Positions 1 to 8,846 of a DNA stretch of 64,000 bases are shown piece by piece. The DNA is taken from the NCBI RefSeq assembly GCF_900094565.1, contig NZ_FMAF01000005.1:124001-188000 (forward strand). The letters run 5' to 3'. The notes under the pieces are model-generated. The model did not search any database. It was not told the DNA's origin and worked only from the letters and a program-made list of their open reading frames with translations. The stretch comes from Martinezella lusitana (GTDB taxonomy: Bacteria > Pseudomonadota > Alphaproteobacteria > Rhizobiales > Rhizobiaceae). Made by a program: the position numbers and the translations under genes. Numbering within the stretch: position 1 is the stretch's first letter; each line of letters begins with the position of its first letter.

Positions 1-1242
1 CGAGCCTTCCAGATAGCCGACCGCACTCATCTGCTGTTCGAGCGACGCGATCTGCTCCTCGTCCACGAAAACCTTGAGATCGCCGGCAAAGGTGAAATCG
101 ACCTGCGTCGTCAGGAAGGTCGCGGTGCGGATGCGTTTGTTCTTTTCCTTGGCATGGAGGGCAAGCGTCGCGGCCAGCAGCGTGCCGCCGACGCAATAGC
201 CGACGGCATTGACTTCCTGTTCGCCTGTCGCCTTCTCGATCGTATCAAGCGCAAAATCGATACCCTCTCGCGCATAGGAGGTCCAGTCTTTCGCCGCATG
301 GCGCTGATCGGGGTTCACCCAGGAGATGACGAAGACGGTGTGCCCCTGTTCCACACACCATTTTATGAAGGATTTCTGCGGGTTGAGATCGAGAATGTAG
401 AATTTGTTGATCCAGGGCGGGCAGATCAGCAAAGGCCGCTTCAGCACTTTTTCCGTTGCCGGCTCGTATTGGATGACCTGGCAGACGTCGCTTTGCGCGA
501 TCACCTTGCCGGGTGTCAGCGCCATGTCCCGGCCAACGGCGAACTTCGTCATATCCGTCTGCCGCAGCCGCAGTTCGCCGTGGCCGAGGCTGATATCCTC
601 GGCGAGCATCTTCATGCCGCGCACCAGGTTCTCGCCGTTGGAGGCGACCGTTTCGCGATAGAGCTGCGGATTGGTCGCGATGAAATTGCTCGGCGAAAAG
701 GCTGCCGTGATCTGCTTCGTATAGAACGTCGCCTTGTGGCGGGTGTGCTCGTCCAATCCTTCGGCCTCGCCGACCAGCTTCTCGGCCCAGCCGGCCGTCA
801 GAAGATAGGTCTGCTTCAGAAAGTCGAAGAAGGGGTTCTTCTGCCAGTCTTCGTCGGCGAAGCGCTTGTCCTTGACCGGCTCTGGCGCGGCGGGCGAATC
901 GCCGCTGAGGCGTTGCAGGGTTTGCGTCCACAGGCCGAAATAGCCCGTCAGCAGATGGGTCTGCGCCTCCAGCGTACGGCGCGGATCGGAAAGCCAATAT
1001 TCGCCGACCTTGGAAAGCGTCTTGACCATGTCGGTCATCGGATCGGCGACGGTGTCGACCTTCTCGCCGCGCTCGCGCGGCGCAAGCCAGGCGGATGCAG
1101 CCTTGCCGAGATTTTCCAGCGCGCGGGCGAAGTTGACGGCCATCGCCTCGGGATCCCTGACAATGTAAGGCTCGACCGACTTCGGGTCGAAGCCCGGAAA
1201 GCCGTTGTTTCCTTCACTGTTATCCCGCTTGCTGTCGGTCAC
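1..1242 (-). CDS. phaC: Class I poly(3-hydroxyalkanoate) synthase (3' end beyond window)
   Basis: PHA synthase polymerises (R)-3-hydroxybutyryl-CoA into the storage polyester PHB at the granule surface. The first 414 codons are present and the C-terminus runs off the left edge; class I enzymes are usually about 590-640 residues. The lipase-box-like motif G-Y-C-V-G places the catalytic cysteine at residue 350. The protein begins MTDSKRDNSEG from a GTG at 1242; ATGs at 1249 and 1246 belong to a frame that stops after about ten codons. The gene is divergent from the lipoprotein gene at 1402. A phasin gene for the same granules lies at 23.1 kb. The family call is firm, the GTG start likely. Confidence 0.93.
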   Translation of the reverse strand, partial: MTDSKRDNSEGNNGFPGFDPKSVEPYIVRDPEAMAVNFARALENLGKAASAWLAPRERGEKVDTVADPMTDMVKTLSKVGEYWLSDPRRTLEAQTHLLTGYFGLWTQTLQRLSGDSPAAPEPVKDKRFADEDWQKNPFFDFLKQTYLLTAGWAEKLVGEAEGLDEHTRHKATFYTKQITAAFSPSNFIATNPQLYRETVASNGENLVRGMKMLAEDISLGHGELRLRQTDMTKFAVGRDMALTPGKVIAQSDVCQVIQYEPATEKVLKRPLLICPPWINKFYILDLNPQKSFIKWCVEQGHTVFVISWVNPDQRHAAKDWTSYAREGIDFALDTIEKATGEQEVNAVGYCVGGTLLAATLALHAKEKNKRIRTATFLTTQVDFTFAGDLKVFVDEEQIASLEQQMSAVGYLEGS

Positions 1243-1401
1243 GCATCATCCTCCCGGCGGCAGCTGTGTTCTGTTTTCCATTTGTACATCTTGCGGGAAA
1301 AGGAATACAAGTCGAATGAAACGCAAGCCTGCTCTTGCTTTGCTGCTGCGACAAATTTAACAGTCGCAACCCAAGGCAAGGAATTGGGCAGGAAGACAAT
1401 T

Positions 1402-1851
1402 ATGGGCGGCGGCATGGTGGCAAGACTGAACCGGTATTCCGTACTCTGCGGCGCGATGTGCGGCATTTTCGCATTGACCCTCGCAGGCTGCTCGACCCCT
1501 GAGGAAAAAGCGGCCTTCGCCAAGCGCAAGCAGCCGCCACAGGCGGTCATCGTCAAATCCGCCAACGGCAGCCCGGTCGATGAAGGCAGCACGCAGCAGC
1601 ACTACAAGGACGGCTATCCGTCCTTCAACGCGCCGCCGACAGCCGCAAATGTGCAGATCAACGATCAGCAGGCGGGTGATTTGGTCAAGCAGCTGACCGC
1701 GCTCGGATCGCAGCGCAAGGCAGGCACGATATCGGAAGCCGAATATCAGAAGCGCGTGGCCGAGATGCGCAAGCTCGCCGCCGAACATGGCCAGGATACG
1801 CTGCAGGAAATCAAGCAGCAGGGCGATCAGCCGAGCCAGACGCAGAATTAG
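1402..1851 (+). CDS. Small lipoprotein of unknown function
   Basis: This encodes 149 residues with a lipoprotein signal: a basic N-terminus, a hydrophobic stretch and the lipobox L-A-G-C (cysteine about residue 30). The mature part is hydrophilic and rich in Gln, Lys and Glu, with a helical, short coiled-coil-like C-terminal half. I recognise no domain. The open frame extends back to 154 only because it runs antisense to phaC. I start it at ATG 1402, where GGAAG lies six bases upstream; ATG 1414 is an in-frame alternative. It is probably anchored in the inner or outer membrane. It is transcribed divergently from phaC. Confidence 0.75.
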   Translation: MGGGMVARLNRYSVLCGAMCGIFALTLAGCSTPEEKAAFAKRKQPPQAVIVKSANGSPVDEGSTQQHYKDGYPSFNAPPTAANVQINDQQAGDLVKQLTALGSQRKAGTISEAEYQKRVAEMRKLAAEHGQDTLQEIKQQGDQPSQTQN

Positions 1852-2074
1852 CCTTGCGTTTCAGGCGATTTGGACGCAAAGCGTTCGGATGGGCCGAATT
1901 TGGATGTGTCTTTATCGGCTAAGTGTGCTTTCTGCGCGCAGCCGCCCAAGATTCACCTTATCCTTCGTGTCAGCATAGTTGCGGTGCCGCGATTCCGGAG
2001 TTCGTATCGCGGCTCACCGGGAGATCGACGAACTTCATTGCGGTTGCAAGGGCCGCTGTCCCATGGGGAAAGAA

Positions 2075-3292
2075 ATGGAAGAGTTTCATAAAGTCCGGCG
2101 TTTGCCGCCCTACGTTTTCGAACAGGTCAACCGTTTGAAGGCGAGCGCGCGAGCGGGCGGGGCGGACATTATCGATCTCGGCATGGGCAATCCGGACCTT
2201 CCGACCCCGAAGGCGATCGTCGACAAGCTGTGCGAAGTGGTGCAGGACCCGCGCACGCATCGCTATTCCTCCTCCAAGGGCATTCCTGGCCTGCGCCGGG
2301 CGCAGGCCGCCTATTATGCCCGTCGCTTCGGCGTCAAGCTCAATCCGGATACGCAGGTGGTCGCCACCCTCGGCTCCAAGGAAGGCTTCGCCAACATGGC
2401 GCAGGCGATCACGGCGCCGGGCGACGTTATCCTGTGCCCGAACCCGACCTATCCGATCCATGCCTTCGGCTTCCTGATGGCCGGCGGCGTCATCCGCTCG
2501 ATGTCGGTCGAGCCGGACGACAGCTTCTTTCCGCCGCTGGAGCGGGCCGTGCGCCATTCGATCCCGAAGCCGCTGGCCCTGATTCTCAACTATCCGTCGA
2601 ACCCGACGGCCTATGTGGCGACGCTGGATTTCTACAAGGAAGTCATCGCCTTCGCCAAGAAGCACGACATCATAGTGCTGTCGGACCTCGCCTATTCGGA
2701 AATCTACTTCAACGACGCGCCGCCGCCGTCGGTGCTCGAAGTTCCCGGCGCGATGGACGTGACGGTCGAGTTCACCTCGATGTCGAAGACCTTCTCCATG
2801 CCCGGCTGGCGCATGGGTTTCGCCGTCGGCAACGAGCGGCTGATCGCAGCATTGACGCGCGTGAAGTCCTATCTCGACTACGGCGCCTTCACGCCGATCC
2901 AGGTCGCGGCGACGCATGCGCTCAACGGCGACGGTTCCGACATCGCCGAAGTGCGCAGCATTTACAAGCGTCGTCGTGACGTTCTGGTCGACAGCTTCGG
3001 CAAGGCGGGCTTCGAGATACCGCCGCCGGAAGCGACCATGTTCGCCTGGGCGAAGATCCCGGAAAAATTCCGTCATCTCGGCTCGCTGGAGTTTTCCAAG
3101 CTTCTGGTCGAGAAGGCCGACATCGCGGTTGCGCCGGGCATCGGCTTCGGCGAGCAGGGTGACGATTATGTCCGCATCGCTCTCGTCGAAAACGAGCATC
3201 GCATCCGCCAGGCAGCGCGCAATCTGAAGCGCTTCCTCTCCACGGCGGATGAGACGATGCACAATGTGATTTCGCTGAACGCCCATCGTTAG
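2075..3292 (+). CDS. alaC: AlaC-type PLP-dependent aminotransferase
   Basis: This 405-residue fold-type I aminotransferase resembles E. coli AlaC (glutamate-pyruvate aminotransferase) over its whole length: R-L-P-P-Y-V-F near the N-terminus, G-S-K-E-G, N-Y-P-S-N-P-T, and S-M-S-K-T-F-S-M-P-G-W-R-M-G-F around the PLP lysine, K238. It probably interconverts pyruvate and alanine with glutamate as donor; relatives are sometimes labelled aspartate or LL-diaminopimelate aminotransferase, and sequence alone does not fix the substrate. ATG 2075 has GGGGAAAG just upstream; ATG 2063 would add four residues. It precedes hom by 64 bases, so the two may be cotranscribed. Confidence 0.88.
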   Translation: MEEFHKVRRLPPYVFEQVNRLKASARAGGADIIDLGMGNPDLPTPKAIVDKLCEVVQDPRTHRYSSSKGIPGLRRAQAAYYARRFGVKLNPDTQVVATLGSKEGFANMAQAITAPGDVILCPNPTYPIHAFGFLMAGGVIRSMSVEPDDSFFPPLERAVRHSIPKPLALILNYPSNPTAYVATLDFYKEVIAFAKKHDIIVLSDLAYSEIYFNDAPPPSVLEVPGAMDVTVEFTSMSKTFSMPGWRMGFAVGNERLIAALTRVKSYLDYGAFTPIQVAATHALNGDGSDIAEVRSIYKRRRDVLVDSFGKAGFEIPPPEATMFAWAKIPEKFRHLGSLEFSKLLVEKADIAVAPGIGFGEQGDDYVRIALVENEHRIRQAARNLKRFLSTADETMHNVISLNAHR

Positions 3293-3304
3293 TAATGTTA
3301 CTAC

Positions 3305-3330
3305 ACGGCAGCCGTTCCCGCGGCTGCCGT
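3305..3330 (+). other. Perfect 10-bp hairpin between alaC and hom
   Basis: ACGGCAGCCG (3305-3314) and CGGCTGCCGT (3321-3330) form a perfect GC-rich stem with a six-base loop. The following bases are not a T-run, so it is not a classic intrinsic terminator. It could stabilise the alaC 3' end, pause transcription or lower readthrough into hom. Confidence 0.55.
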
Positions 3331-3356
3331 CCCAAGATACTGATCAGGAATTTTCC

Positions 3357-4676
3357 ATGGCAGATGCCCTCAAAATCGGCATTGCGGGCTTGGGTACCGT
3401 TGGTGCCTCGCTCGTCCGCATCATCCAGAGCCGCGCCAACGAGCTTGCCGTCACCTGCGGCCGTCCCGTCAAGATCGTTGCCGTCACGGCGCGCGACCGC
3501 ACGAAGGATCGCGGCATCGACCTGACTGATGTCGAATGGTTCGGCGGTCCGGTCGATCTGGCTCAGAAGGCCGATATCGATGTATTTGTCGAGCTGATCG
3601 GTGGTTCCGAGGGCGCCGCCAATGCGGCCGTGCGGGCTGCTCTTGCTCGCGGAGTGCACGTCGTTACCGCCAACAAGGCGCTGCTTGCCTATCACGGCGT
3701 CGAACTCGCTGAGATCGCGGAGGAGAAGGGCGTCCTGCTCAACTTCGAAGCGGCCGTCGCCGGTGGTATTCCGGTCATCAAGGCCCTGCGGGAATCCCTG
3801 ACGGGGAATACGATCTCGCGCGTCTACGGCATCATGAACGGCACCTGCAACTACATTCTGACCCGGATGGAGAAGGAGGGCCTGTCCTTTGCCGATTGCC
3901 TCAAGGAAGCCCAGCGTCTCGGCTATGCCGAGGCCGATCCGGCCTTCGACATCGAGGGCAACGACACCGCCCACAAGCTCGCCATCCTGACGACGCTTGC
4001 TTTCGGCAACCGCATCGCGGCCGATGACATCTATCTTGAGGGGATCACCAACGTCTCCATCGAGGACATCCGCGCCGCCGCTGATCTCGGCTATCGCATC
4101 AAGCTGCTCGGCGTTGCCCAGCGCACTGACAGCGGTATCGAACAGCGCGTGCATCCGACCATGGTGCCGCTCGATTCGGTCATCGCCCAAGTCGATGGCG
4201 TCACCAATGCCGTCGCGATCGAATCCGATATTCTGGGTGAATTGCTGATGGTCGGCCCCGGCGCCGGCGGCAACGCCACGGCCTCCTCCGTACTGGGCGA
4301 CATCGCCGATATCGCCAAGAGCCGGCCGGGCGAACAGCGCGTGCCGGTGCTCGGTCATCCGGCCAAGGCGCTCGAGCCCTATCGCAAGGCGCAGATGCGG
4401 AGCCACGAAGGCGGCTATTTCATCCGCCTGACGGTTCTCGACCGCACCGGCGTCTTTGCAAGCGTCGCGACCCGCATGGCGGAGAACCATATTTCGCTCG
4501 AATCGATCGTGCAGCGGTCGACGCAGCACCTGTCGCCCTCGGCACACCAGACGATCGTCCTCGTCACCCATGCGACAACAGAGGATTCGGTGCGCAAGGC
4601 GGTTGCGGCGATCAAGACCGAAGGCTACCTCGTCGGCGAACCGCAGGTCATCCGTATCGAACGGCCGAAGGAATAG
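3357..4676 (+). CDS. hom: Homoserine dehydrogenase
   Basis: Homoserine dehydrogenase reduces aspartate semialdehyde to homoserine with NAD(P)H, the branch point to threonine and methionine. The 439 residues have the nucleotide-binding motif GLGTVG at 11-16, the dimerisation/substrate core with N-G-T-C-N-Y (161-166), the family signature running from about A185 to K207 with D-P-A-F-D-I-E-G-N-D, and a C-terminal ACT domain from about residue 354, which in this family usually gives threonine feedback control. There is no aspartokinase domain, so it is monofunctional. ATG 3357 has AGGA upstream. recJ follows after 55 bases. Confidence 0.96.
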   Translation: MADALKIGIAGLGTVGASLVRIIQSRANELAVTCGRPVKIVAVTARDRTKDRGIDLTDVEWFGGPVDLAQKADIDVFVELIGGSEGAANAAVRAALARGVHVVTANKALLAYHGVELAEIAEEKGVLLNFEAAVAGGIPVIKALRESLTGNTISRVYGIMNGTCNYILTRMEKEGLSFADCLKEAQRLGYAEADPAFDIEGNDTAHKLAILTTLAFGNRIAADDIYLEGITNVSIEDIRAAADLGYRIKLLGVAQRTDSGIEQRVHPTMVPLDSVIAQVDGVTNAVAIESDILGELLMVGPGAGGNATASSVLGDIADIAKSRPGEQRVPVLGHPAKALEPYRKAQMRSHEGGYFIRLTVLDRTGVFASVATRMAENHISLESIVQRSTQHLSPSAHQTIVLVTHATTEDSVRKAVAAIKTEGYLVGEPQVIRIERPKE

Positions 4677-4731
4677 GCTGACCACGGCACCGCGCTTCGA
4701 AGGAGCGCTGCCGCTGCAAATTTTGGGAGAG

Positions 4732-6537
4732 ATGGTGGAGCAACCGGTCGATCCAGTTCAACGGGCCTTTCTGGGCGTGGAGCGCTCGGTTTCCGGCAAT
4801 CGCTGGGTTTCCCGGCTCGACCAGGCCGGTCAGAACAGGGCGCTGGCCATCGCGCAGGTGCACGGCCTGCCGGAGCTGATCGCCCGCGTGCTTGCAGGCC
4901 GTGGCGTCGGTATCGACGAGGCCATGGCCTTCCTCGACCCGACGATCCGCAGCCTGATGCCGGATCCTTATCTGCTGACTGATTGCGAGAAGGCGGCTCA
5001 GCGCCTCCTGCGCGCGATTAAGGCGGGCGAGACCGTCGCGATCTTCGGTGACTATGATGTCGACGGTGCCGCCTCGTCAGCGCTGCTCTATCGCTTCCTG
5101 ACCCATTTCGGCGTTTCGGCCAGCATCTACATCCCCGATCGCATCTTCGAAGGCTACGGCCCCAATCCCAACGCCATCAACCAGCTCATCGACAATGGTG
5201 CAACTCTGATCGCAACAGTCGATTGCGGCTCCACCAGTTTCGAAGCGCTGGAGGCGGCAAGCGCGCGCAATATCGACGTCGTCGTTATCGATCACCACCA
5301 GGTCGCGCATGAATTGCCGCCATGCCATGCGCTGGTCAATCCGAACCGCGAGGATGATCTGTCCGGGCAGGGGCATCTCTGCGCTGCCGGCGTCGTCTTC
5401 CTGGTTCTGGTTGCTGCCCTGCGTCAGCTGCGTGAAGCGGGCGATTCCCGGGCACGCTCGGTGGATCTGCTCGCATGGCTGGATATCGTCGCGCTGGCGA
5501 CTGTCTGCGATGTGGTGCCGCTGAAGGGCCTCAACCGCGCCTACGTCGTCAAGGGCCTGATTGCTGCCCGTCATCAAGGCAATCCCGGGCTTGCCGCTCT
5601 GTTTCGCAAGGCAGGGCTCGGCGGCCCGGTGACGCCCTATCATTTCGGCTTTCTGATCGGCCCGCGCATCAATGCCGGCGGCCGCATCGGCGATGCGGCA
5701 CTCGGCGCGCGCTTGCTGACGCTCGACGATACCGCCGAAGCCGAGACGATCGCCGCCAAGCTTGACGAGCTCAACCGCGAAAGGCAGGCCATGGAGGCCG
5801 CCATGCTGCAGGAGGCAGAAGGCGAAGCGCTGGCGGAATATGGCAATGGTGACGGCGCTTCGGTCATCATCACGGCGCGGGAGAATTGGCACCCGGGCAT
5901 CGTCGGCCTGATCGCGTCGCGCCTGAAGGACAAGTTTCGCCGGCCGGCTTTCGCGATTGCCTTCGATTCGTCGGGCAAGGGCACCGGCTCCGGCCGCTCG
6001 ATCAACGGCTTCGACATGGGCCGCATGGTCCGCGCCGCCGTCGATGCCGGCCTGCTGGTCAAGGGCGGCGGGCACGCGATGGCGGCCGGCTTGACGGTGG
6101 AGCGCAGCAATCTGGGAAAACTGCGCGCCTTCTTCACCGAGAAGGCGGAAAAGCAGGTTGCCGGGCTGGTGGCCAACGAGACGCTGAAGATCGACGGTGC
6201 GCTCGGCGCAAGCGGTGCGACCGTGGAACTGATAGACAGGCTCGAAACCGCCGGTCCTTACGGCTCAGGCCATCCGCAGCCCGTCTTTGCCCTGCCGAGC
6301 CACCGGTTGCGGGATTCGCGCCTTGTCGGCCAATCGCATATCAAGGTAACGCTGGAAGCGCAGGATGGCGGCCGGGTGGAGGGCATAGCCTTTCGCGCGG
6401 CAGAGACGCCTCTGGGTGAATTGCTATTGTCTTCCCGCGGTGCGCAGATCCACGTTGCCGGCACGCTCGGCGCCGATCATTGGCAGGGAAGCCGACGCGT
6501 GCAGCTTCGCGTCACGGACGCGGCCAAGGCACCCTGA
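4732..6537 (+). CDS. recJ: Single-stranded-DNA-specific 5'-3' exonuclease RecJ
   Basis: RecJ degrades single-stranded DNA 5' to 3' during recombinational and mismatch repair. The 601 residues carry the DHH phosphoesterase motifs DYDVDG (107-112) and I-D-H-H (186-189), a DHHA1-type C-terminal part containing G-G-G-H-A-M-A-A-G, and a final OB-like region. The frame is open further upstream inside hom, but ATG 4732 directly follows GGGAGAG and gives the normal N-terminus. It probably shares a transcript with hom. Confidence 0.96.
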   Translation: MVEQPVDPVQRAFLGVERSVSGNRWVSRLDQAGQNRALAIAQVHGLPELIARVLAGRGVGIDEAMAFLDPTIRSLMPDPYLLTDCEKAAQRLLRAIKAGETVAIFGDYDVDGAASSALLYRFLTHFGVSASIYIPDRIFEGYGPNPNAINQLIDNGATLIATVDCGSTSFEALEAASARNIDVVVIDHHQVAHELPPCHALVNPNREDDLSGQGHLCAAGVVFLVLVAALRQLREAGDSRARSVDLLAWLDIVALATVCDVVPLKGLNRAYVVKGLIAARHQGNPGLAALFRKAGLGGPVTPYHFGFLIGPRINAGGRIGDAALGARLLTLDDTAEAETIAAKLDELNRERQAMEAAMLQEAEGEALAEYGNGDGASVIITARENWHPGIVGLIASRLKDKFRRPAFAIAFDSSGKGTGSGRSINGFDMGRMVRAAVDAGLLVKGGGHAMAAGLTVERSNLGKLRAFFTEKAEKQVAGLVANETLKIDGALGASGATVELIDRLETAGPYGSGHPQPVFALPSHRLRDSRLVGQSHIKVTLEAQDGGRVEGIAFRAAETPLGELLLSSRGAQIHVAGTLGADHWQGSRRVQLRVTDAAKAP

Positions 6538-6614
6538 TCATAGACGAGATCGCATGGGCGGGGAACGCCAGCGAAAATAACGGCATAAATTCAAAGATTT
6601 CAGGGGAAAGACAG

Positions 6615-6689
6615 TGGCACGCCCTAGGGGAGTCGAACCCCTCTTTACAGAATGAAAATCTGTCGTCCTAACCGATAGACGAAGGGCGC
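6615..6689 (-). tRNA. tRNA-Glu (UUC)
   Basis: Read on the minus strand, GCGCCCT pairs with AGGGCGT to close the acceptor stem. The D arm, the anticodon stem ACAGA/TCTGT with loop TTTTCAT (anticodon UUC) and the T arm AGGGG/CCCCT all fold. The discriminator is G73 and CCA is encoded, total 75 bases. Confidence 0.97.
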
Positions 6690-6702
6690 GTGCTGTGGCG
6701 CC

Positions 6703-6731
6703 CTTATAGTCAGCACCTTTTGTTCCCGCAA
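6703..6731 (-). promoter_or_regulatory. Promoter of tRNA-Glu (UUC), downstream copy
   Basis: On the minus strand TTGCGG (6726-6731) and TATAAG (6703-6708) are separated by exactly 17 bases. The predicted start falls a few bases before the mature tRNA 5' end at 6689. The same layout precedes the other two tRNA-Glu genes. Confidence 0.72.
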
Positions 6732-6808
6732 GCGGAAAATCGAGAAAAATCCACGACTAGACGCAGATTTTTCGATGCATTTGTGGAAAACGTCGGGACA
6801 TCGCAATC

Positions 6809-6883
6809 TGGTACGCCCTAGGGGAGTCGAACCCCTCTTTACAGAATGAGAATCTGTCGTCCTAACCGATAGACGAAGGGCGC
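6809..6883 (-). tRNA. tRNA-Glu (CUC)
   Basis: The sequence is identical to its two neighbours except at the wobble base (loop TTCTCAT, anticodon CUC) and the discriminator, which is A73 rather than G73. The acceptor stem GCGCCCT/AGGGCGT and encoded CCA are intact, total 75 bases. Confidence 0.97.
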
Positions 6884-6896
6884 AGGCCGTGTGAGC

Positions 6897-6925
6897 TACA
6901 TAGGAATAGCGTATTGCGACCGCAA
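6897..6925 (-). promoter_or_regulatory. Promoter of tRNA-Glu (CUC)
   Basis: On the minus strand TTGCGG (6920-6925), a 17-base spacer and TATGTA (6897-6902). The -10 is weaker than the TATAAG of the two UUC genes, which may mean lower output for the CUC isoacceptor. Confidence 0.6.
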
Positions 6926-6967
6926 GCGGAAGCTTGATTAACTCATAGATGGCCGGGAGAACAACAG

Positions 6968-7042
6968 TGGCACGCCCTAGGGGAGTCGAACCCCTCTTTA
7001 CAGAATGAAAATCTGTCGTCCTAACCGATAGACGAAGGGCGC
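6968..7042 (-). tRNA. tRNA-Glu (UUC), second copy
   Basis: Base-for-base the same as the tRNA-Glu (UUC) at 6615, including G73 and encoded CCA, total 75 bases, anticodon loop TTTTCAT. Confidence 0.97.
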
Positions 7043-7060
7043 GTGCTGTTGTGTGGCGCG

Positions 7061-7089
7061 CTTATAGCGGGGTGATTTCATTCCCGCAA
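7061..7089 (-). promoter_or_regulatory. Promoter of the upstream tRNA-Glu (UUC)
   Basis: On the minus strand TTGCGG (7084-7089), a 17-base spacer and TATAAG (7061-7066), matching the promoter of the other UUC gene. Confidence 0.72.
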
Positions 7090-7210
7090 GCGGCAATTTT
7101 GCTTTTTTGTGGAAAAAATGACAGATGAGTGAAACCGCCGCCGTGCTCGAATAAGCGAGACTTAACAGGATGTTATCGGAGGTGGCCGAGGTGCCTGGAA
7201 ACGTCCGCCT

Positions 7211-8005
7211 TTACTGGCCGCTTCCGTTTTGTATTGGCTGCACCAGCAGTTTGCCGTCCTTACCCTGGTTCTTCGATGCAATGAAGTTCGCCAGCATCGC
7301 TGCTTCCTTGCTGTCCAGCTTGCGAACGTTGGAGCCGGGCAAGGGCATGATTTTCGAAGGCGTCGCATCGGCCGTCGGCTTCGTGGGGTTCGTGGAAGTG
7401 GATGCGGCGGCATTGCGGATGACGGGCGGCGGCAGAATGGCCTCCGAGGTCCGGTCGGGGGACAAGCCGGGATTGCCGGATTGCGGCGCAACGTCCTGCA
7501 CAGCGCTCGGCGGCATGCTGTAGACGCTGCGCATCATCGGCGTGATTCCTTGGCCGCCCGCGCCAGGCTGGGTGGTTGCCAAGGTCCCGTCCGGATTGAC
7601 GGCGATCGGCGGTGGGCTCGAATAGATGCTGCTCCTGTTCGCATTGACGGCGGTCGGTTGCGTGACCAGGCCGGCAATGCTTGCGGACCCATCCGAAGGC
7701 GCGGCCGTTGGTGCGGCGGGGTAGAGGGCTTGGTTCTGTTCGGCGATCACCTGCTGCCGCGTGCCGCTGACGCTGTGGACCAGCGGGTCACGATAGGCGA
7801 CATCGCCCTTCTGCCGTCGCGCTTCAGCCTTGTTGTTCAAGCTGGCCGCGAGCTGTTCGGCTGTTGTCTGCTGCGGAGCAGCCTCCGATGTCTCTTTCGG
7901 CTTCGTTCCGGTGGTCGCGCAGCCGGCGATCATCACAAATGACATGACGACCGCAATAGTGCTTGCTAGCTTCTTCCTGCCGTATAAAATCTGTTGATCG
8001 CACAA
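7211..8005 (-). CDS. Proline/serine-rich lipoprotein of unknown function
   Basis: This encodes about 264 residues with a lipoprotein signal: R-K-K, a hydrophobic helix and I-A-G-C followed by A-T-T-G. The mature chain has low complexity, rich in Pro, Ser, Ala, Thr and Gln, and I recognise no domain; it looks like an extended periplasmic or surface lipoprotein. The start is uncertain. I use a TTG at 8005 with GGGGAA about six bases upstream. The frame stays open to 8110 without a better site, and an ATG just before the lipobox (M-S-F-V-M-I-A-G-C) would leave too short a signal. It runs toward the tRNA-Glu genes. Confidence 0.6.
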   Translation of the reverse strand: MCDQQILYGRKKLASTIAVVMSFVMIAGCATTGTKPKETSEAAPQQTTAEQLAASLNNKAEARRQKGDVAYRDPLVHSVSGTRQQVIAEQNQALYPAAPTAAPSDGSASIAGLVTQPTAVNANRSSIYSSPPPIAVNPDGTLATTQPGAGGQGITPMMRSVYSMPPSAVQDVAPQSGNPGLSPDRTSEAILPPPVIRNAAASTSTNPTKPTADATPSKIMPLPGSNVRKLDSKEAAMLANFIASKNQGKDGKLLVQPIQNGSGQ

Positions 8006-8209
8006 AGGATGTTCCCCGCAAAAAAGGTTTGCATCGGAACGGCCTCCTGCGAGGGACGATGATATCGCGTGCGCCGACTGGGAACGATGACGGCGCGATA
8101 TCCGATGCATGATGCTTCGAGTCGTCCAAGCATGCCGAGGATGGGCATGGGCGGCAAGCGCGAAACGGATGGCTCCGCGCGTGCCGTAAGCCTCGCGAAA
8201 GCTTGCGCC

Positions 8210-8650
8210 TTACCAGGAGCCGGTGTTGGGCAACGAAGCCCAGGGCTCGGACGAGGGAAGATTGGCGCCCTTCTGCAGGATCTCGATGGATATGCCGTCC
8301 GGAGAACGCACGAACGCCATGTGACCGTCACGCGGCGGTCGGTTGATCGTGATGCCATTGTCCATGAGCTTCTGGCAGGTCGCGTAGATATCGTCGACCT
8401 CATAGGCAAGGTGGCCGAAGTTGCGTCCTCCGGTGTATTCCTCCGGATCCCAGTTGTAGGTCAGTTCCAGGCTGGGGGCGCCGTTGCTCCGGGATGATTC
8501 GGCATCCTCGCCGGCTGCAAGGAATACGAGTGTGTAGCGCCCCTTCTCGTTCTCATAACGGCGGGTTTCGGTGAGGCCGAACAGGGTGCTATAAAAATGC
8601 AACGAGGCGTCCAGATCGGTCACGCGGACCATTGTGTGGAGATAACGCAT
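8210..8650 (-). CDS. gloA: Lactoylglutathione lyase (glyoxalase I)
   Basis: Glyoxalase I converts the methylglyoxal-glutathione hemithioacetal to S-lactoylglutathione. The 146 residues form two VOC beta-alpha repeats with the expected metal ligands: His5 in M-R-Y-L-H-T-M, Glu in S-L-E-L-T, His in F-G-H-L-A and Glu in S-I-E-I-L. Length and motifs match the small bacterial Ni-type enzymes. GAGAGGAAA lies just before ATG 8650. It is divergent from the cold-shock gene at 8847. Confidence 0.93.
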   Translation of the reverse strand: MRYLHTMVRVTDLDASLHFYSTLFGLTETRRYENEKGRYTLVFLAAGEDAESSRSNGAPSLELTYNWDPEEYTGGRNFGHLAYEVDDIYATCQKLMDNGITINRPPRDGHMAFVRSPDGISIEILQKGANLPSSEPWASLPNTGSW

Positions 8651-8846
8651 TCTATTTCCTCTCTTAATGTTGGGCTGGGCCGATCTTGGATCGCGACACC
8701 AGCTTCGCGCAAGTCTTTGCGGGATAATCTAAGGGTGGGAATAAAGAAAACTAGGACTTGCGCTTTTCCGTTACCAAGATGTTAATCTTGATATCAGGGA
8801 ATCAGTTAACCGTAACAGTGTGACGCGTAATCGAGGGCTGGCTAGG

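Noticed and set aside
154..1401. Long plus-strand open frame leading into the lipoprotein gene
   Set aside because: It is antisense to phaC, has no family match, and the lipoprotein signal with a ribosome binding site begins only at 1402.
1243..1401. PhaR-type site upstream of phaC
   Set aside because: TGC and GCA pieces occur but no full TGC-N3-GCA match comparable to the phasin operator.
2922..4685. 587-codon minus-strand frame opposite alaC and hom
   Set aside because: Both plus-strand genes are clear; the reverse product has no domain and spans a gene boundary.
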